From the NCBI GenBank assembly GCA_964637845.1, contig CAZWXI010000004.1, positions 1-64,000 of the forward strand: a stretch of DNA of 64,000 nucleotides, in the 5' to 3' direction. Every line of letters starts with the position of its first letter. Positions within the stretch are counted from its first letter, which is position 1. This document shows positions 34,169-43,424 of the stretch, in pieces. The stretch comes from PGYU01 sp964637845 (GTDB taxonomy: Bacteria > Bacteroidota > Ignavibacteria > Kapaibacteriales > UBA2268). Below the pieces are notes generated by a model that was given only the letters and a program-made list of their open reading frames with translations, did not search any database and was not told the DNA's origin. Position numbers and translations under genes: made by a program.

Positions 34169-36223
34169 TCAAGCGTTCTTGACGCTCTCGACAGTTTTAT
34201 AATTCTTTAACCTATTGATGAATTTTGTAAGTTGGTTCACATCGTTGACTTCGACTTCAAGTAACAAACCTGTTGTTACTGATCTGTTGGTGATGCGAGA
34301 AGTATTCATAATTCTGATTTTACATTCATCTGCTTCGTCAACAATCACGGATAATAATGATGAATATGATTCGCCGAAAACACGCAATCTAGCTACCTGA
34401 TAGGATTCCCCGCTTGCCCACTCAGCTTTTTTGAAATTATTCTCTTCGAGCGTCTGAGTTTTCAAGTATTGGCAATTAGCCGAATGAATCTTCAGTTCTG
34501 ATTTCTTTGTAATGTATGCAACGATAGGCTCGCCCTTAATTGGATTGCAACACTTAGCCAAAACTGTCTGAATGCCATCCATATTCTCGACTTTTATGCG
34601 CGGGTGCAAATCATCGAAATGAGTATGGCGCCGCTTTTTATCAATATCCTCTTTTTTTCTAAAGGCATCAGGAAAAATCTTTTTCAACGTGAACAACGAA
34701 CACTTAGCTGAACCGTTAGCTATTGCATAATAAAATTCTTCGGAGGATTTGAAGCCTAATTTGTTGATGCCGTTTTTGAATTTTTGTTCTTCGTCAAAAC
34801 CTTTCAGTTTCTTCTGGTACTTGCTTTTAAGTTTTTCCCAAGTTGCTTTTCCTTCCGCTGTAAATATTTCTTGCTCATTTTTCTTGAACCAACGTAGAAT
34901 TTTTGAGCGAGCACGGTTAGTTTTAACTATTTTTAACCAATCTCGAGACGGAGTGGCACTTTTCGAGCTTATTATATCAACGACGTCGCCGGATTTTAAT
35001 TCTGTATTTAATTTAACGAATTTGCCGTTTACTCGGGCCCCCGTAGTGCGATAACCCAAATCCGTATGTACAGCAAATGAATAGTCAAGTGGTGTAGAAC
35101 CTTCCGGAAGCGAAAATATTTCTCCCTTGGGTGTCAATACGTTAATATAATCCCTTTTCATCTCGGCTTTCAGCCTGTCGAACACCTCATAAGGGTTATC
35201 AAAATATTCTTCATTTTCGAGAAATTCACGCAGTCTGACAATCCAATTCTGCTTGTTAACTTGGCTTCCTTGCTTATATGCCCAGTGTGCTGATGAGCCG
35301 TATTCAGCTTCTTGATGCATTTCGCCGGTACGAATTTGAATCTCGAATTTATCTCCGTTCCGAGTCACGATTGTAGTTTGAATAGAACGGTAGCCGTTCG
35401 CCTTTGGGAACGAAATCCAGTCTCTGAATCGCCCGTCAATCGGTATCCAATTGCTATGGACAGCCCCAAGCGTTAAGTAACAATGCTCAACACTATCAGT
35501 TATTACTCTCAATGCAAGTAAATCATAAATCTTGTCAAGCGATATCCGCTGCTTTTTTAATTTACGGTATATACTGTATGGGCGTTTAACTCTCGCTTGA
35601 TACTTTGCCGTTACTGAATATTTCGTAAGAACTTTGGATAAATCGTATCGCATTACGTTTAGCTTTGCATTAAATACATTTCGTTTTGCTTCAATCATTT
35701 TATTCAAATAATTAAAATCGTCGGGAAAAAGATTCCTGAATGCAATATCTTCCATTTCGGTATAAAATTTCCGAATTCCGAGCTGCTGCGCAATGGGTGA
35801 ATATAAGTACAGCGCCTCTTCGGATAGTTTAAGTATATCTTCCGAACCCGCTTTGTCGGCAAATTTCAGATTAGCAAGGCGTTCAGCCAATTTTATAAAA
35901 ATCATTTCGATGTCATCGGTGATTTCGATAAAGTGCTGCCTAAGAATAGCAATCTTCTTTGCTGTTTCGGGAAATTGCACCTTGCCGATGCGCTGGAGTA
36001 GCTCAATACTACTGAGAACTTTTGTACCGAAAGTATCCGCTATAGCTTTCCTGACGTTACCGTCACTTATATCCGCACCCATGAGATATGCTGTCGCTAT
36101 TGCTTGCTCACCTAATTTTAATAGTTTGACTTCGTCGGCAACCGCTCGTGCCCTTCCAATCTCAAAATTTCGAGACAATTTGCCCGCAAAAGAGTTTAAA
36201 CTATCATCAGTAACTGTAATCAT
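34169..36223 (-). CDS. relA: RelA/SpoT-family (p)ppGpp synthetase with degenerate hydrolase domain
   Basis: Stringent-response enzyme. Order: an HD-like helical domain (about 15-150), the synthetase domain (about 200-330; 'RVKRPYSIYRKL', 'IYDLLALRV', 'FPKANGYRS', 'FEIQIRT..MH..AEYG'), TGS (about 365-425), and a C-terminal ACT domain. The HD pair expected in 'LLHDVVEDT' reads 'YLMGADISD', and the later 'ADRLHN' reads 'AERLAN', so ppGpp hydrolysis is very probably lost. The usual His in 'SLHTT' of the synthetase is Gln ('SIQTT'). A bifunctional SpoT is expected elsewhere in the genome. It lies convergent to the HAD gene and divergent from rpmG. Confidence 0.9.
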   Translation of the reverse strand: MITVTDDSLNSFAGKLSRNFEIGRARAVADEVKLLKLGEQAIATAYLMGADISDGNVRKAIADTFGTKVLSSIELLQRIGKVQFPETAKKIAILRQHFIEITDDIEMIFIKLAERLANLKFADKAGSEDILKLSEEALYLYSPIAQQLGIRKFYTEMEDIAFRNLFPDDFNYLNKMIEAKRNVFNAKLNVMRYDLSKVLTKYSVTAKYQARVKRPYSIYRKLKKQRISLDKIYDLLALRVITDSVEHCYLTLGAVHSNWIPIDGRFRDWISFPKANGYRSIQTTIVTRNGDKFEIQIRTGEMHQEAEYGSSAHWAYKQGSQVNKQNWIVRLREFLENEEYFDNPYEVFDRLKAEMKRDYINVLTPKGEIFSLPEGSTPLDYSFAVHTDLGYRTTGARVNGKFVKLNTELKSGDVVDIISSKSATPSRDWLKIVKTNRARSKILRWFKKNEQEIFTAEGKATWEKLKSKYQKKLKGFDEEQKFKNGINKLGFKSSEEFYYAIANGSAKCSLFTLKKIFPDAFRKKEDIDKKRRHTHFDDLHPRIKVENMDGIQTVLAKCCNPIKGEPIVAYITKKSELKIHSANCQYLKTQTLEENNFKKAEWASGESYQVARLRVFGESYSSLLSVIVDEADECKIRIMNTSRITNRSVTTGLLLEVEVNDVNQLTKFINRLKNYKTVESVKNA

Positions 36224-36296
36224 GTATTAGTCTATTTTAAAACATAATTTCGTAATTGATGTAATAATATTTTTTAATTTTTCAATATATTATGCG

Positions 36297-36304
36297 TATT
36301 TTTG
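36297..36304 (+). promoter_or_regulatory. Candidate -7 element of the rpmG promoter
   Basis: TATTTTTG matches TAnnTTTG, 36 bases before the rpmG ATG. Confidence 0.35.
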
Positions 36305-36340
36305 TAGCTATAGAAAAGTAAACGACTAAAGGAAAGTATA

Positions 36341-36520
36341 ATGGCAAAGAAAGAGCAGAGAATCGTAATAACGGTGGAATGTACGGAAGCTAAAGCCGCC
36401 GGTGTTCCCACTTCACGCTATTCTACAACTAAGAACAAGCAAAACACACCGCAGCGTTTGGAAATCAAAAAGTATAATCCTTTCATGAAACGCCATACGC
36501 TTCACAAAGAAATTAAATAA
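36341..36520 (+). CDS. rpmG: Ribosomal protein bL33 (zinc-less form)
   Basis: A 59-residue ribosomal protein, small enough to be missed by length filters. It begins 'MAKKEQRIVITVECTEAKAAG' in outline (short segments: 'MAKKEQR', 'VECTEAK'), followed by 'SRYSTTKNKQNTPQRLE' and ending 'YNPFMKRHTLHKEIK', the Bacteroidota L33 pattern. The zinc-ribbon cysteine pairs are absent (only one Cys), so it is a C-minus form that does not bind zinc. An AAGGAAAG ribosome-binding site lies just before the ATG. It is a single-gene unit. Confidence 0.95.
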   Translation: MAKKEQRIVITVECTEAKAAGVPTSRYSTTKNKQNTPQRLEIKKYNPFMKRHTLHKEIK

Positions 36521-36541
36521 TTACGTTTCAACAATCTTTTT

Positions 36542-36587
36542 AATAAAAAACTAACATTCCTTCGAGAGCTATGTTCAGTTTTTTATT
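36542..36587. terminator. Bidirectional terminator between rpmG and the YfhO-family gene
   Basis: AATAAAAAACT (36542-36552) and AACAT (36553-36557) pair with ATGTT (36571-36575) and AGTTTTTTATT (36577-36587), with one bulged C. A/T tracts on both sides suit both converging genes. The right arm reaches close to the stop codon of the minus-strand gene. Confidence 0.75.
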
Positions 36588-36590
36588 ATT

Positions 36591-39125
36591 TTAATTCGCT
36601 ATTTCATCGCTCGGCTTTAGGGTTTGTCTTTCCCTGTAATTCAAGAACAAACCGACAGCTAAGGCAAGAACTATCAAAATATTGGATAACATTGAATACA
36701 TTTTTCCGCTTTCAAATGCCGGAGATTCAAGTCTAAATTCAAGTTCATGCTCGCCCTGTGGAACTACAACAGCTCTGAATGCGTAGTTTGTCTTGTAAAT
36801 CGGGAGTTCTCGCTCACCAATAAAGGCCTTCCAGTACGGATAATATACTTCGCTCAGGAATAGGAGATTATCGCCCGTTGCTTTTACTTTCAATTTAAGC
36901 ATATTATTTTTTCGTCCGATGATTTCTGCCTTTGCATCTTCTTCGGGCTTATCAAATGTAATATTCGGCGATTCCTCCATGAAAGCGACTTCTCGTGGGT
37001 CAAATTCACCTTGCTTGAGTTTGGCGAGAATATCCATCGGTTTAAGTATAGCTACTGAATCAACGAAAAATGCCCTCGGCAGCATATTGGGATTAAAATA
37101 AACATACCATCCCGTTTGCTTTGATTGAAAGGCAGCTTCAATTTGTCCGTAAGGACTTGACGTGACTAAATACTTTACATTCATCAAACTCCATAGAAAG
37201 GGGTTTGTAACCTGATTCGTTGAGCCTTGGTCTGCTACGTCAAGTAAATCTTGATAAACTCTAAGTTTTGCGGGGTGATAACCACCAACATTCTCAAGTC
37301 TGAAATACGCCGGCAAATTGGGCGAAATATTCGCCATAGCAAAATCGGCAATTCTAAAAGTTCCGAGGTCTTGTTTCAAAAAATCTATAACATCCGTCGT
37401 TCTCAGGGCTTCAGCCACTTGGTCTGTCTTTGAAATTTCGAGTGGGCGCCAACCGACTCGCCATAAATCTATGAACAACAATAAAACTATGCTCGAGAAA
37501 TAAAAATTAGATTTCAATTTTCCTGTAATGAAGAATAAAGTCATAGCCGCAAAGATTGCATAGATAAATCCGTTAGTTAGCCAATCTCCAATCATTGCGT
37601 TCCATACGAAATCTTGTAAATCATGGATTTGACCCGCAACGCTTTTAAATGTCTGATTGCCCGAATTGAGCATCGCATTAAAATAAAATGACTTCATCGC
37701 CGCAGCGAAAAATAATCCGAGAAGCAGGAAAGCAGACGCAGAAATCAATATATAGTTGAGAATTTTTTTCCCCATAGGGGTCATTGCATTTCGATAACTC
37801 AAAAGTCCAGTCAATCCGTATCCTGCTAAAATCGGAAATGCGAATTGCATAATCGCTAGTGCCATGCTCGGGGCCCTGAATTTATTAAAACTCGGAAAAT
37901 TATAAAAAAACAAATCAAATAAAATCGGCATATTATTCCCGAAAGACAAAATTAGAACGAACAACGAAATCACCATTAGCGATTGCACGAAGGCATCTTT
38001 TAGATAAATAATGAACCCGGCGATTGCTAAAAATATAACCATAATACCCATATAGGGGGCGACATCTTCAAAAACCTTCTGCCCCCAATATGTTGGAATT
38101 TTAAGTTCTTGTCCACCCGTTGCAGTACCTTTATAAGGCAATTTACCGAAACCGTAATAATTCGGTACAAAAAATGTAATAATTTCTTGCGGTGAGAATG
38201 ACCACATTGTGGCATATTCGTAAGTATTGCCTCCGTGGTCTGCCGAAGCAAGCCCTTCGGTCTGTGTTATTGGTGCCGCTCCGCGTGTTGAATGCGGAGT
38301 ATATTCATTTATGGATAAATATCTGTCGGAAGACATCAGAAAAGCAAATCCACCCGCAATTACAAGTACTCCGAGCAGTTTAACCATACCGATAGGCTCG
38401 CGTTTTGTGACAAAACGACTGACTAGTTCAAAAAGCACATAGACACCAATAGCAAGGGCACTATAGAATATCATCTGTACGTGAGTTGATTCAAACAACA
38501 GATGGATTGCTATAATCAATAACGAAGCATATAAAATTGAAAATCTTTCGCGAACTTTTTCCATTAGCATAAATATGTAGGGCAGAACGGCTATTGTTAT
38601 CGGCTTGGTGTTATGCCCTATCATTATCCAATGGATAATACCCGTCGAATAGACTGCGGCAACAGCCGTAAAAAATGCAATTACGGGAATATGCTTCTTC
38701 GAACGCATCAAAAGATAAATGCCGATGCCGAAAATGATGTAAAATTGCATAACGCGAACCGAGTCATTTTGGAAAATATCGCCCATTACTCGCGTATAAC
38801 CGAAAAAAAATGATGAAGTGATGTCCCAAAATCTGTCGCCTGTCAGCAAAAAAGAAGCAAATCCAGGCATCCCCGAGAAAATATAAGGTACCCACATCGG
38901 GAAGTCATCATCTTTCGATGCTTCGTTCAAATAATTTCGGAAACTAATAGACGCAAAATTATCCGAAGCCGCTATTTCGTGACTGGTAACAACGCCCCAG
39001 AAGAATATAAATACAGATAAAATCAACAACCCTGGGAATACATAATCTTGATATTTTTCAGATACCAGAGAAAAATTATCATTTATGAATGTCTTAGTGG
39101 TTTTCTTTGTTATCTTTTTCGCCAT
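36591..39125 (-). CDS. YfhO-family membrane protein
   Basis: A large inner-membrane protein (844 residues) with about 12-13 hydrophobic segments in the first 560 residues, an extracytoplasmic C-terminal domain, and a final transmembrane helix (about 810-830). Segments such as 'DFPMWVPYIFSGMPGF' and 'SFGNNMPILFDLFFYNFPSFNKFRAPS' are typical of YfhO proteins, GT-C-like glycosyltransferase relatives that in Firmicutes take part in glycosylating lipoteichoic acid. In Gram-negatives the role is not settled; lipid-linked sugar transfer is plausible. It is transcribed alone. Confidence 0.85.
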   Translation of the reverse strand: MAKKITKKTTKTFINDNFSLVSEKYQDYVFPGLLILSVFIFFWGVVTSHEIAASDNFASISFRNYLNEASKDDDFPMWVPYIFSGMPGFASFLLTGDRFWDITSSFFFGYTRVMGDIFQNDSVRVMQFYIIFGIGIYLLMRSKKHIPVIAFFTAVAAVYSTGIIHWIMIGHNTKPITIAVLPYIFMLMEKVRERFSILYASLLIIAIHLLFESTHVQMIFYSALAIGVYVLFELVSRFVTKREPIGMVKLLGVLVIAGGFAFLMSSDRYLSINEYTPHSTRGAAPITQTEGLASADHGGNTYEYATMWSFSPQEIITFFVPNYYGFGKLPYKGTATGGQELKIPTYWGQKVFEDVAPYMGIMVIFLAIAGFIIYLKDAFVQSLMVISLFVLILSFGNNMPILFDLFFYNFPSFNKFRAPSMALAIMQFAFPILAGYGLTGLLSYRNAMTPMGKKILNYILISASAFLLLGLFFAAAMKSFYFNAMLNSGNQTFKSVAGQIHDLQDFVWNAMIGDWLTNGFIYAIFAAMTLFFITGKLKSNFYFSSIVLLLFIDLWRVGWRPLEISKTDQVAEALRTTDVIDFLKQDLGTFRIADFAMANISPNLPAYFRLENVGGYHPAKLRVYQDLLDVADQGSTNQVTNPFLWSLMNVKYLVTSSPYGQIEAAFQSKQTGWYVYFNPNMLPRAFFVDSVAILKPMDILAKLKQGEFDPREVAFMEESPNITFDKPEEDAKAEIIGRKNNMLKLKVKATGDNLLFLSEVYYPYWKAFIGERELPIYKTNYAFRAVVVPQGEHELEFRLESPAFESGKMYSMLSNILIVLALAVGLFLNYRERQTLKPSDEIAN

Positions 39126-39298
39126 TTTTGCCTCATAATAAAAAGAATTTTGATTATCTTACTATTTCGTTATTCAAATTTAATAAATCACCACGAATAG
39201 TTTTAATTATACTAGAAAAAATCTTTTTTCATCACAAATTGTATAATAAAATCGTTTAAGTATATGTCTATTAAATTTTATTATTTTTCAGGTGAAAA

Positions 39299-39661
39299 AT
39301 GTATTTAATTACAATTGGATTAGGTGCGATTTTAGTATTGCTCGGTTTGGGTGCATATGTCGGAAGTTCGGCACAAAGCATCACAGCGTTAATTCCCGCC
39401 TTTATAGGATTACCGATATTGATTCTCGGATTAATTGCCAAAAATGAAAAAAATCGTAAAGTGGCCATACATATATCTGTATTTCTTGCTCTTCTCGGCT
39501 TTATGGGGACTGTCCCGGGACTTATAAAATTATTTAGCCACCTTGGTGGAACTGCAATTGAGAGGTTGCAAGCGGTATATGTTCAATCCGTAATGGCTGT
39601 ATTGTGCCTGATATACTTGATATTTGCGGTTAAATCATTTATTGATGCCCGACGCAAGTAA
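39299..39661 (+). CDS. Small four-helix membrane protein, unknown function
   Basis: A 120-residue protein with four hydrophobic segments (about 3-20, 26-46, 55-75 and 91-111), short loops and a basic C-terminus. GGTGAAAA precedes the ATG as a possible ribosome-binding site. I do not recognise the family, and no functional motif is visible. Its 3' end lies eight bases from the convergent PAS kinase. Confidence 0.6.
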   Translation: MYLITIGLGAILVLLGLGAYVGSSAQSITALIPAFIGLPILILGLIAKNEKNRKVAIHISVFLALLGFMGTVPGLIKLFSHLGGTAIERLQAVYVQSVMAVLCLIYLIFAVKSFIDARRK

Positions 39662-39668
39662 TTCATTC

Positions 39669-41282
39669 TTATTGATGGGTTATGGTGGGTAGGCATAAGG
39701 TAACATCTGTGCCTTTGCCGGTTTGGCTTTTGATTTGCAAATCGCCATCGTTTAACATCGCAAACTCTTTACACAAGAATAATCCCAAACCAGAACCGTG
39801 CTCACCGCCGGTACCTAATCTTTTGATTTTGTTAGTTAAATTGAAAATAGAATTCAGCATTTCACGCGTCATACCTATTCCTGTGTCTTTCACGTTTACA
39901 CAAATCATATCGGTTTGGCGCAAACAATTTAAAAAGATTTGCCCGCCTCTTTCCGTAAATTTAATCGCATTACTTATTAAATTCCGGATAATAGTTTTTA
40001 TCATATCAATGTCAGCAAACACAAATACTTCACAATTGAACCCGGACACAATTTGAATTTCTTTTTGATGAGCTGATTCGCGAAGCAAATGTATTACATC
40101 TTCGACGACTAAACTTAAATTAAATGAAGTTTTCGAAACTTGTAGCCTTTTAGTTTGGGACATTGACCAATGTAACAAATTCTCGAGTAGATTTAGTAAC
40201 TCTCGCGTGGAATTTTTTAGCGAGCAAGATAATTCTCTGATTTCATCAATCGAAAATGAATCGAAATCATCTGCCAGCATCCTCTGCATCTGCATGATCC
40301 CGGTTAGCGGACTTCGCAAATCATGCGCTATTATGTTGAAGAACTTGTCCTTGTCCGAGTTCATCAACTCGAGTTCTTGTTTGGTTTTCTCTTTTTCTTC
40401 TTCGGACTTTTTTCTTTCTGTAATATCCGCATATATTCCTATGGCTGATTTTACCCCATTATAATCAAAACATTTTATCGAACGTTCATTAATCCAAATG
40501 TATTCTCCCTTCGGATGAAGCCAACGATACTCAACGATATAAGGTATTTCATTGTCAAAAAGCTCGTTAAATCTCTGTAATATCCATTCTTTATCTTCAG
40601 GATGAATTCGCTCAAACCATATTTCTCGGCTTTTTGCAATAATATCCTCAGGTCTAAATCCGGTTATCGACTGTATGTTAGGGCTGACAAAATGTGTATT
40701 ATAGTTTTGGTCAAGCATCCATGTTGCATCAGGTATGCTTTCAATTAAACTTCTATAGCATTTTTCGCTATCGGCGAGGTCATCTATAATTTTTTGATTT
40801 TCTGCTTTCAATTTTAACTTTTCACTTATATCAACTGCTATTCCAACTGCAAATTCCATCCCTTCATTAAGTAACTGGATCCTGTTGAACGTCAAATCGC
40901 ACCAAACAGTATGACCATCTTTGTGTATATACGGCTTGTCGTAACGATATGTATATATTCCACGCTTATTCAAATCTGCAAAGAGTTTAAACTCGCTCTC
41001 GAAAATCTCCACCGATGACAATTCATTTACCTTTTTTGCCATCAATTCTTCTTTTGTATAGCCCAACAAATCGCAGAATGCTTGATTGACATCAATAAAT
41101 GAATAATCATATATATCGCAAATTGCTATTCCTGCCGGTGCGTTGATGAAAATGCTTTTGAAGAAAGAGTCAAATTCGACCATGTTGCTAAATATTCGCT
41201 TGGCTCTGTTGTCAAACAGATTTTGCATGTAATTTAGCTTCGATTTTTTCGAAGTATATCCCGATTCTTCAATTTTGTTCAT
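39669..41282 (-). CDS. PAS-domain sensor histidine kinase
   Basis: A soluble (no membrane helix) sensor kinase. Two PAS domains (about residues 40-150, 'FIDVNQAFCDLLGYTKEELM'; and 170-285, 'SITGFRPEDI') each end in a PAC-like strand. They are followed by a HisKA H box 'FFNIIAHDLRSPLTG' and HATPase_c with 'IRNLISNAIKFT', 'VKDTGIGM' and 'GSGLGLFLCKEF'. It lacks a receiver domain and no response regulator is adjacent, so it probably signals to a distant partner. ATG 41282 is preferred to the GTG at 41294. It lies 68 bases after lptB. Confidence 0.9.
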   Translation of the reverse strand: MNKIEESGYTSKKSKLNYMQNLFDNRAKRIFSNMVEFDSFFKSIFINAPAGIAICDIYDYSFIDVNQAFCDLLGYTKEELMAKKVNELSSVEIFESEFKLFADLNKRGIYTYRYDKPYIHKDGHTVWCDLTFNRIQLLNEGMEFAVGIAVDISEKLKLKAENQKIIDDLADSEKCYRSLIESIPDATWMLDQNYNTHFVSPNIQSITGFRPEDIIAKSREIWFERIHPEDKEWILQRFNELFDNEIPYIVEYRWLHPKGEYIWINERSIKCFDYNGVKSAIGIYADITERKKSEEEKEKTKQELELMNSDKDKFFNIIAHDLRSPLTGIMQMQRMLADDFDSFSIDEIRELSCSLKNSTRELLNLLENLLHWSMSQTKRLQVSKTSFNLSLVVEDVIHLLRESAHQKEIQIVSGFNCEVFVFADIDMIKTIIRNLISNAIKFTERGGQIFLNCLRQTDMICVNVKDTGIGMTREMLNSIFNLTNKIKRLGTGGEHGSGLGLFLCKEFAMLNDGDLQIKSQTGKGTDVTLCLPTITHQ

Positions 41283-41350
41283 AACAATTTGCACAATGTG
41301 CGTATTTTATTGTTAAAGTAATAACAAAAAATTTAAAATGCAAATTATTT

Positions 41351-42103
41351 CTATGGATTCGTATATCTTTCGAGTGTGAAAGTTTCGCCAAGATACATTT
41401 TACGAACTTCGGGGTTATCTGCAATTTCCAGAGCAGTGCCTGATGTGAATATTTTTCCGTCAATCAAAATATATGCTCTATCAGTAATTGACAAGGTCTC
41501 GTGGACATTATGGTCAGTGATCAGAACTCCGATGTTTTGCTCTTTAAGTTTCGATACCATTTTCATAATGTCCTCAACTGCTATGGGGTCAATACCTGCA
41601 AAAGGCTCATCTAACAAGACAAACTTCGGTTCCGAAGCAAGTGTACGAGCTATCTCGCATCTACGACGTTCGCCTCCCGACAGCATATATCCACGGCTTT
41701 TTCTGATGTAGTTGATTCCAAATTCTTCAAGTAATCTTTCAAGTTTCTCCTTACGCTGTTTGGCTGAAAACCGCTGCATTTGTAGAATAGCTCTAATGTT
41801 ATTCTCGACGGACATTTTGCGGAAAACTGAGGGTTCTTGCGGTAAGTAGCTAAGTCCAAGGCGTGAACGCCGATACATTGGCTTACCTGTAATGTCATCA
41901 TCATTTAGGAATACGCTTCCCGCATTGGGTTTTATCATTCCCACAATCATATAGAAAGTCGTTGTTTTTCCAGCACCATTTGGTCCGAGCAATCCAACAA
42001 CTTCACCTTGACTGACACTCACCGAGACTTCATTAACGACGGTTCGCTTTTTATATCTTTTAACGAGGTTATAGGCACTGAGCGTGCTTATTTGTTCTTC
42101 CAC
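41351..42103 (-). CDS. lptB: LPS export ABC transporter ATPase
   Basis: The ATPase that powers LptFG extraction of lipopolysaccharide from the inner membrane. Walker A 'GPNGAGKTT', Q-loop 'LPQEPSVF', signature 'LSGGERRRCEIART', Walker B 'FVLLDEPFAGID' and H-loop 'LITDHNV' are all intact; 'YILIDGKIFTSGT' is typical of LptB. The GTG start overlaps the stop of the HtrA-like gene by one base (TAGTG), so they are coupled. It implies a Gram-negative envelope with LPS, in line with the LptE-like gene at 52306. Confidence 0.95.
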   Translation of the reverse strand: MEEQISTLSAYNLVKRYKKRTVVNEVSVSVSQGEVVGLLGPNGAGKTTTFYMIVGMIKPNAGSVFLNDDDITGKPMYRRSRLGLSYLPQEPSVFRKMSVENNIRAILQMQRFSAKQRKEKLERLLEEFGINYIRKSRGYMLSGGERRRCEIARTLASEPKFVLLDEPFAGIDPIAVEDIMKMVSKLKEQNIGVLITDHNVHETLSITDRAYILIDGKIFTSGTALEIADNPEVRKMYLGETFTLERYTNP

Positions 42104-43308
42104 TATTTCCTTCCGGGCCTTGCTTCTAATTTAACGTTAATTGATACTTCTTTTCCGTCTCGAAGAACCTTGAAATTCAGTATTTGCCCGGTCACGGCAT
42201 CTCCTGTTATAATCAAGTAATCCTCGAGTCGTAAAATTTTGAAGCCGTCAATTTCGGATATTATATCACCGAGTTTGATTCCGGATTTTTCAGCGGGTGA
42301 ACCATTAAGCATACCGAATACTACAACGCCTTCCTTGACTTTTGAGCCGATGTAGCGTGCTAATTGGTCATCCAATTCTCTTGGCTCAATACCTGTGTAA
42401 TAATCCCTGTCTATCGTTTTGCCTGATTTTAAATATTCGACTATTGTTTTCACTCTGTCAATTGGTATCGAAAACCCAATCCCGATGCTACCCGCACCTT
42501 GGCGACTTTGAGCAGTAGTTTTGATGATAGTGTTCATACCAATGACTTCACCAAGCGAATTTACGAGTGGTCCGCCCGAATTACCCGAGCTAATAGCCGC
42601 ATCAGTTTGTATCATATTACGATAAACTCTATTAAACGGCGAATCCTGATGCAGCAAATTGACATTATTGTTAGATACCACTCCAACAGTTACAGTTGGT
42701 TTAGCGTTTCTGTCGAATAAGCCAAACGGATTACCAAAAGCAATAACCCATTCGCCGATGATTATATCCTGCGATGTCCCCAAATTAAGATACGGCAAAT
42801 TATCGCCTCTGATTTTGAGTAGTGCAACATCGGTAACCATATCCGAACCGATGATTTCAGCTTCATGCTTAGTTCCATCAGTCATAGTGACTATTATTTT
42901 CGATGCATTTCCCGCAACGTGATGGTTTGATAAAATATAACCATCAGGAGAAATTATGAATCCGGAACCGAGTCCTTGTACCTCATATTCGCGGACGCTT
43001 CTTCCGAAATCATTTCCGAAAAATCTTCTAAAAAATGGGTCATCAAGGAAAGGATTGCTATATACGACCTGCCGGACTTCGGTAACATTTATTCCCACAA
43101 TAGCCGGACTACATTTTGCAACAGCTCCAGTGATTGCATTTCGCCGGGAGTTTGTTATTTCATTGTTAATTACATCAACATTTTCGGTACTTTCGGTATT
43201 TAATGCGATAGAAGTTCCATTTTTGGAGCCATCCTGTTCGCTCTCTGCCGAACAAGATTGAAAAGTTGATAAAATTATTATAAATGTTAAAAAAGCTAAA
43301 TTTTTCAT
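42103..43308 (-). CDS. HtrA/DegP-like serine protease, lipoprotein
   Basis: Periplasmic quality-control protease. A lipoprotein signal with 'FQSC' (Cys19) precedes a trypsin-like domain with the triad His130 ('LSNHHVAG'), Asp160 ('VTDVALLKI') and Ser245 ('SSGNSGGPLV'). One PDZ domain follows (about 300-395; 'GIEPRELDDQLARYI', 'SPAEKSGIKLGDIIS'). One PDZ makes it DegS-like in layout, but a lipid anchor replaces the DegS transmembrane helix. Coupled to lptB downstream, it may link protein folding and LPS stress. Confidence 0.93.
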   Translation of the reverse strand: MKNLAFLTFIIILSTFQSCSAESEQDGSKNGTSIALNTESTENVDVINNEITNSRRNAITGAVAKCSPAIVGINVTEVRQVVYSNPFLDDPFFRRFFGNDFGRSVREYEVQGLGSGFIISPDGYILSNHHVAGNASKIIVTMTDGTKHEAEIIGSDMVTDVALLKIRGDNLPYLNLGTSQDIIIGEWVIAFGNPFGLFDRNAKPTVTVGVVSNNNVNLLHQDSPFNRVYRNMIQTDAAISSGNSGGPLVNSLGEVIGMNTIIKTTAQSRQGAGSIGIGFSIPIDRVKTIVEYLKSGKTIDRDYYTGIEPRELDDQLARYIGSKVKEGVVVFGMLNGSPAEKSGIKLGDIISEIDGFKILRLEDYLIITGDAVTGQILNFKVLRDGKEVSINVKLEARPGRK

Positions 43309-43424
43309 ATTATTACTTTTGTGAATAATTTCATAAATTTGTTAAATTATGTCAAAGCTATTTGTACAAAATATTCTTTCTTTACGATTTTTTTCATGAT
43401 AAATTTTAGACGAAGTAAACTACG

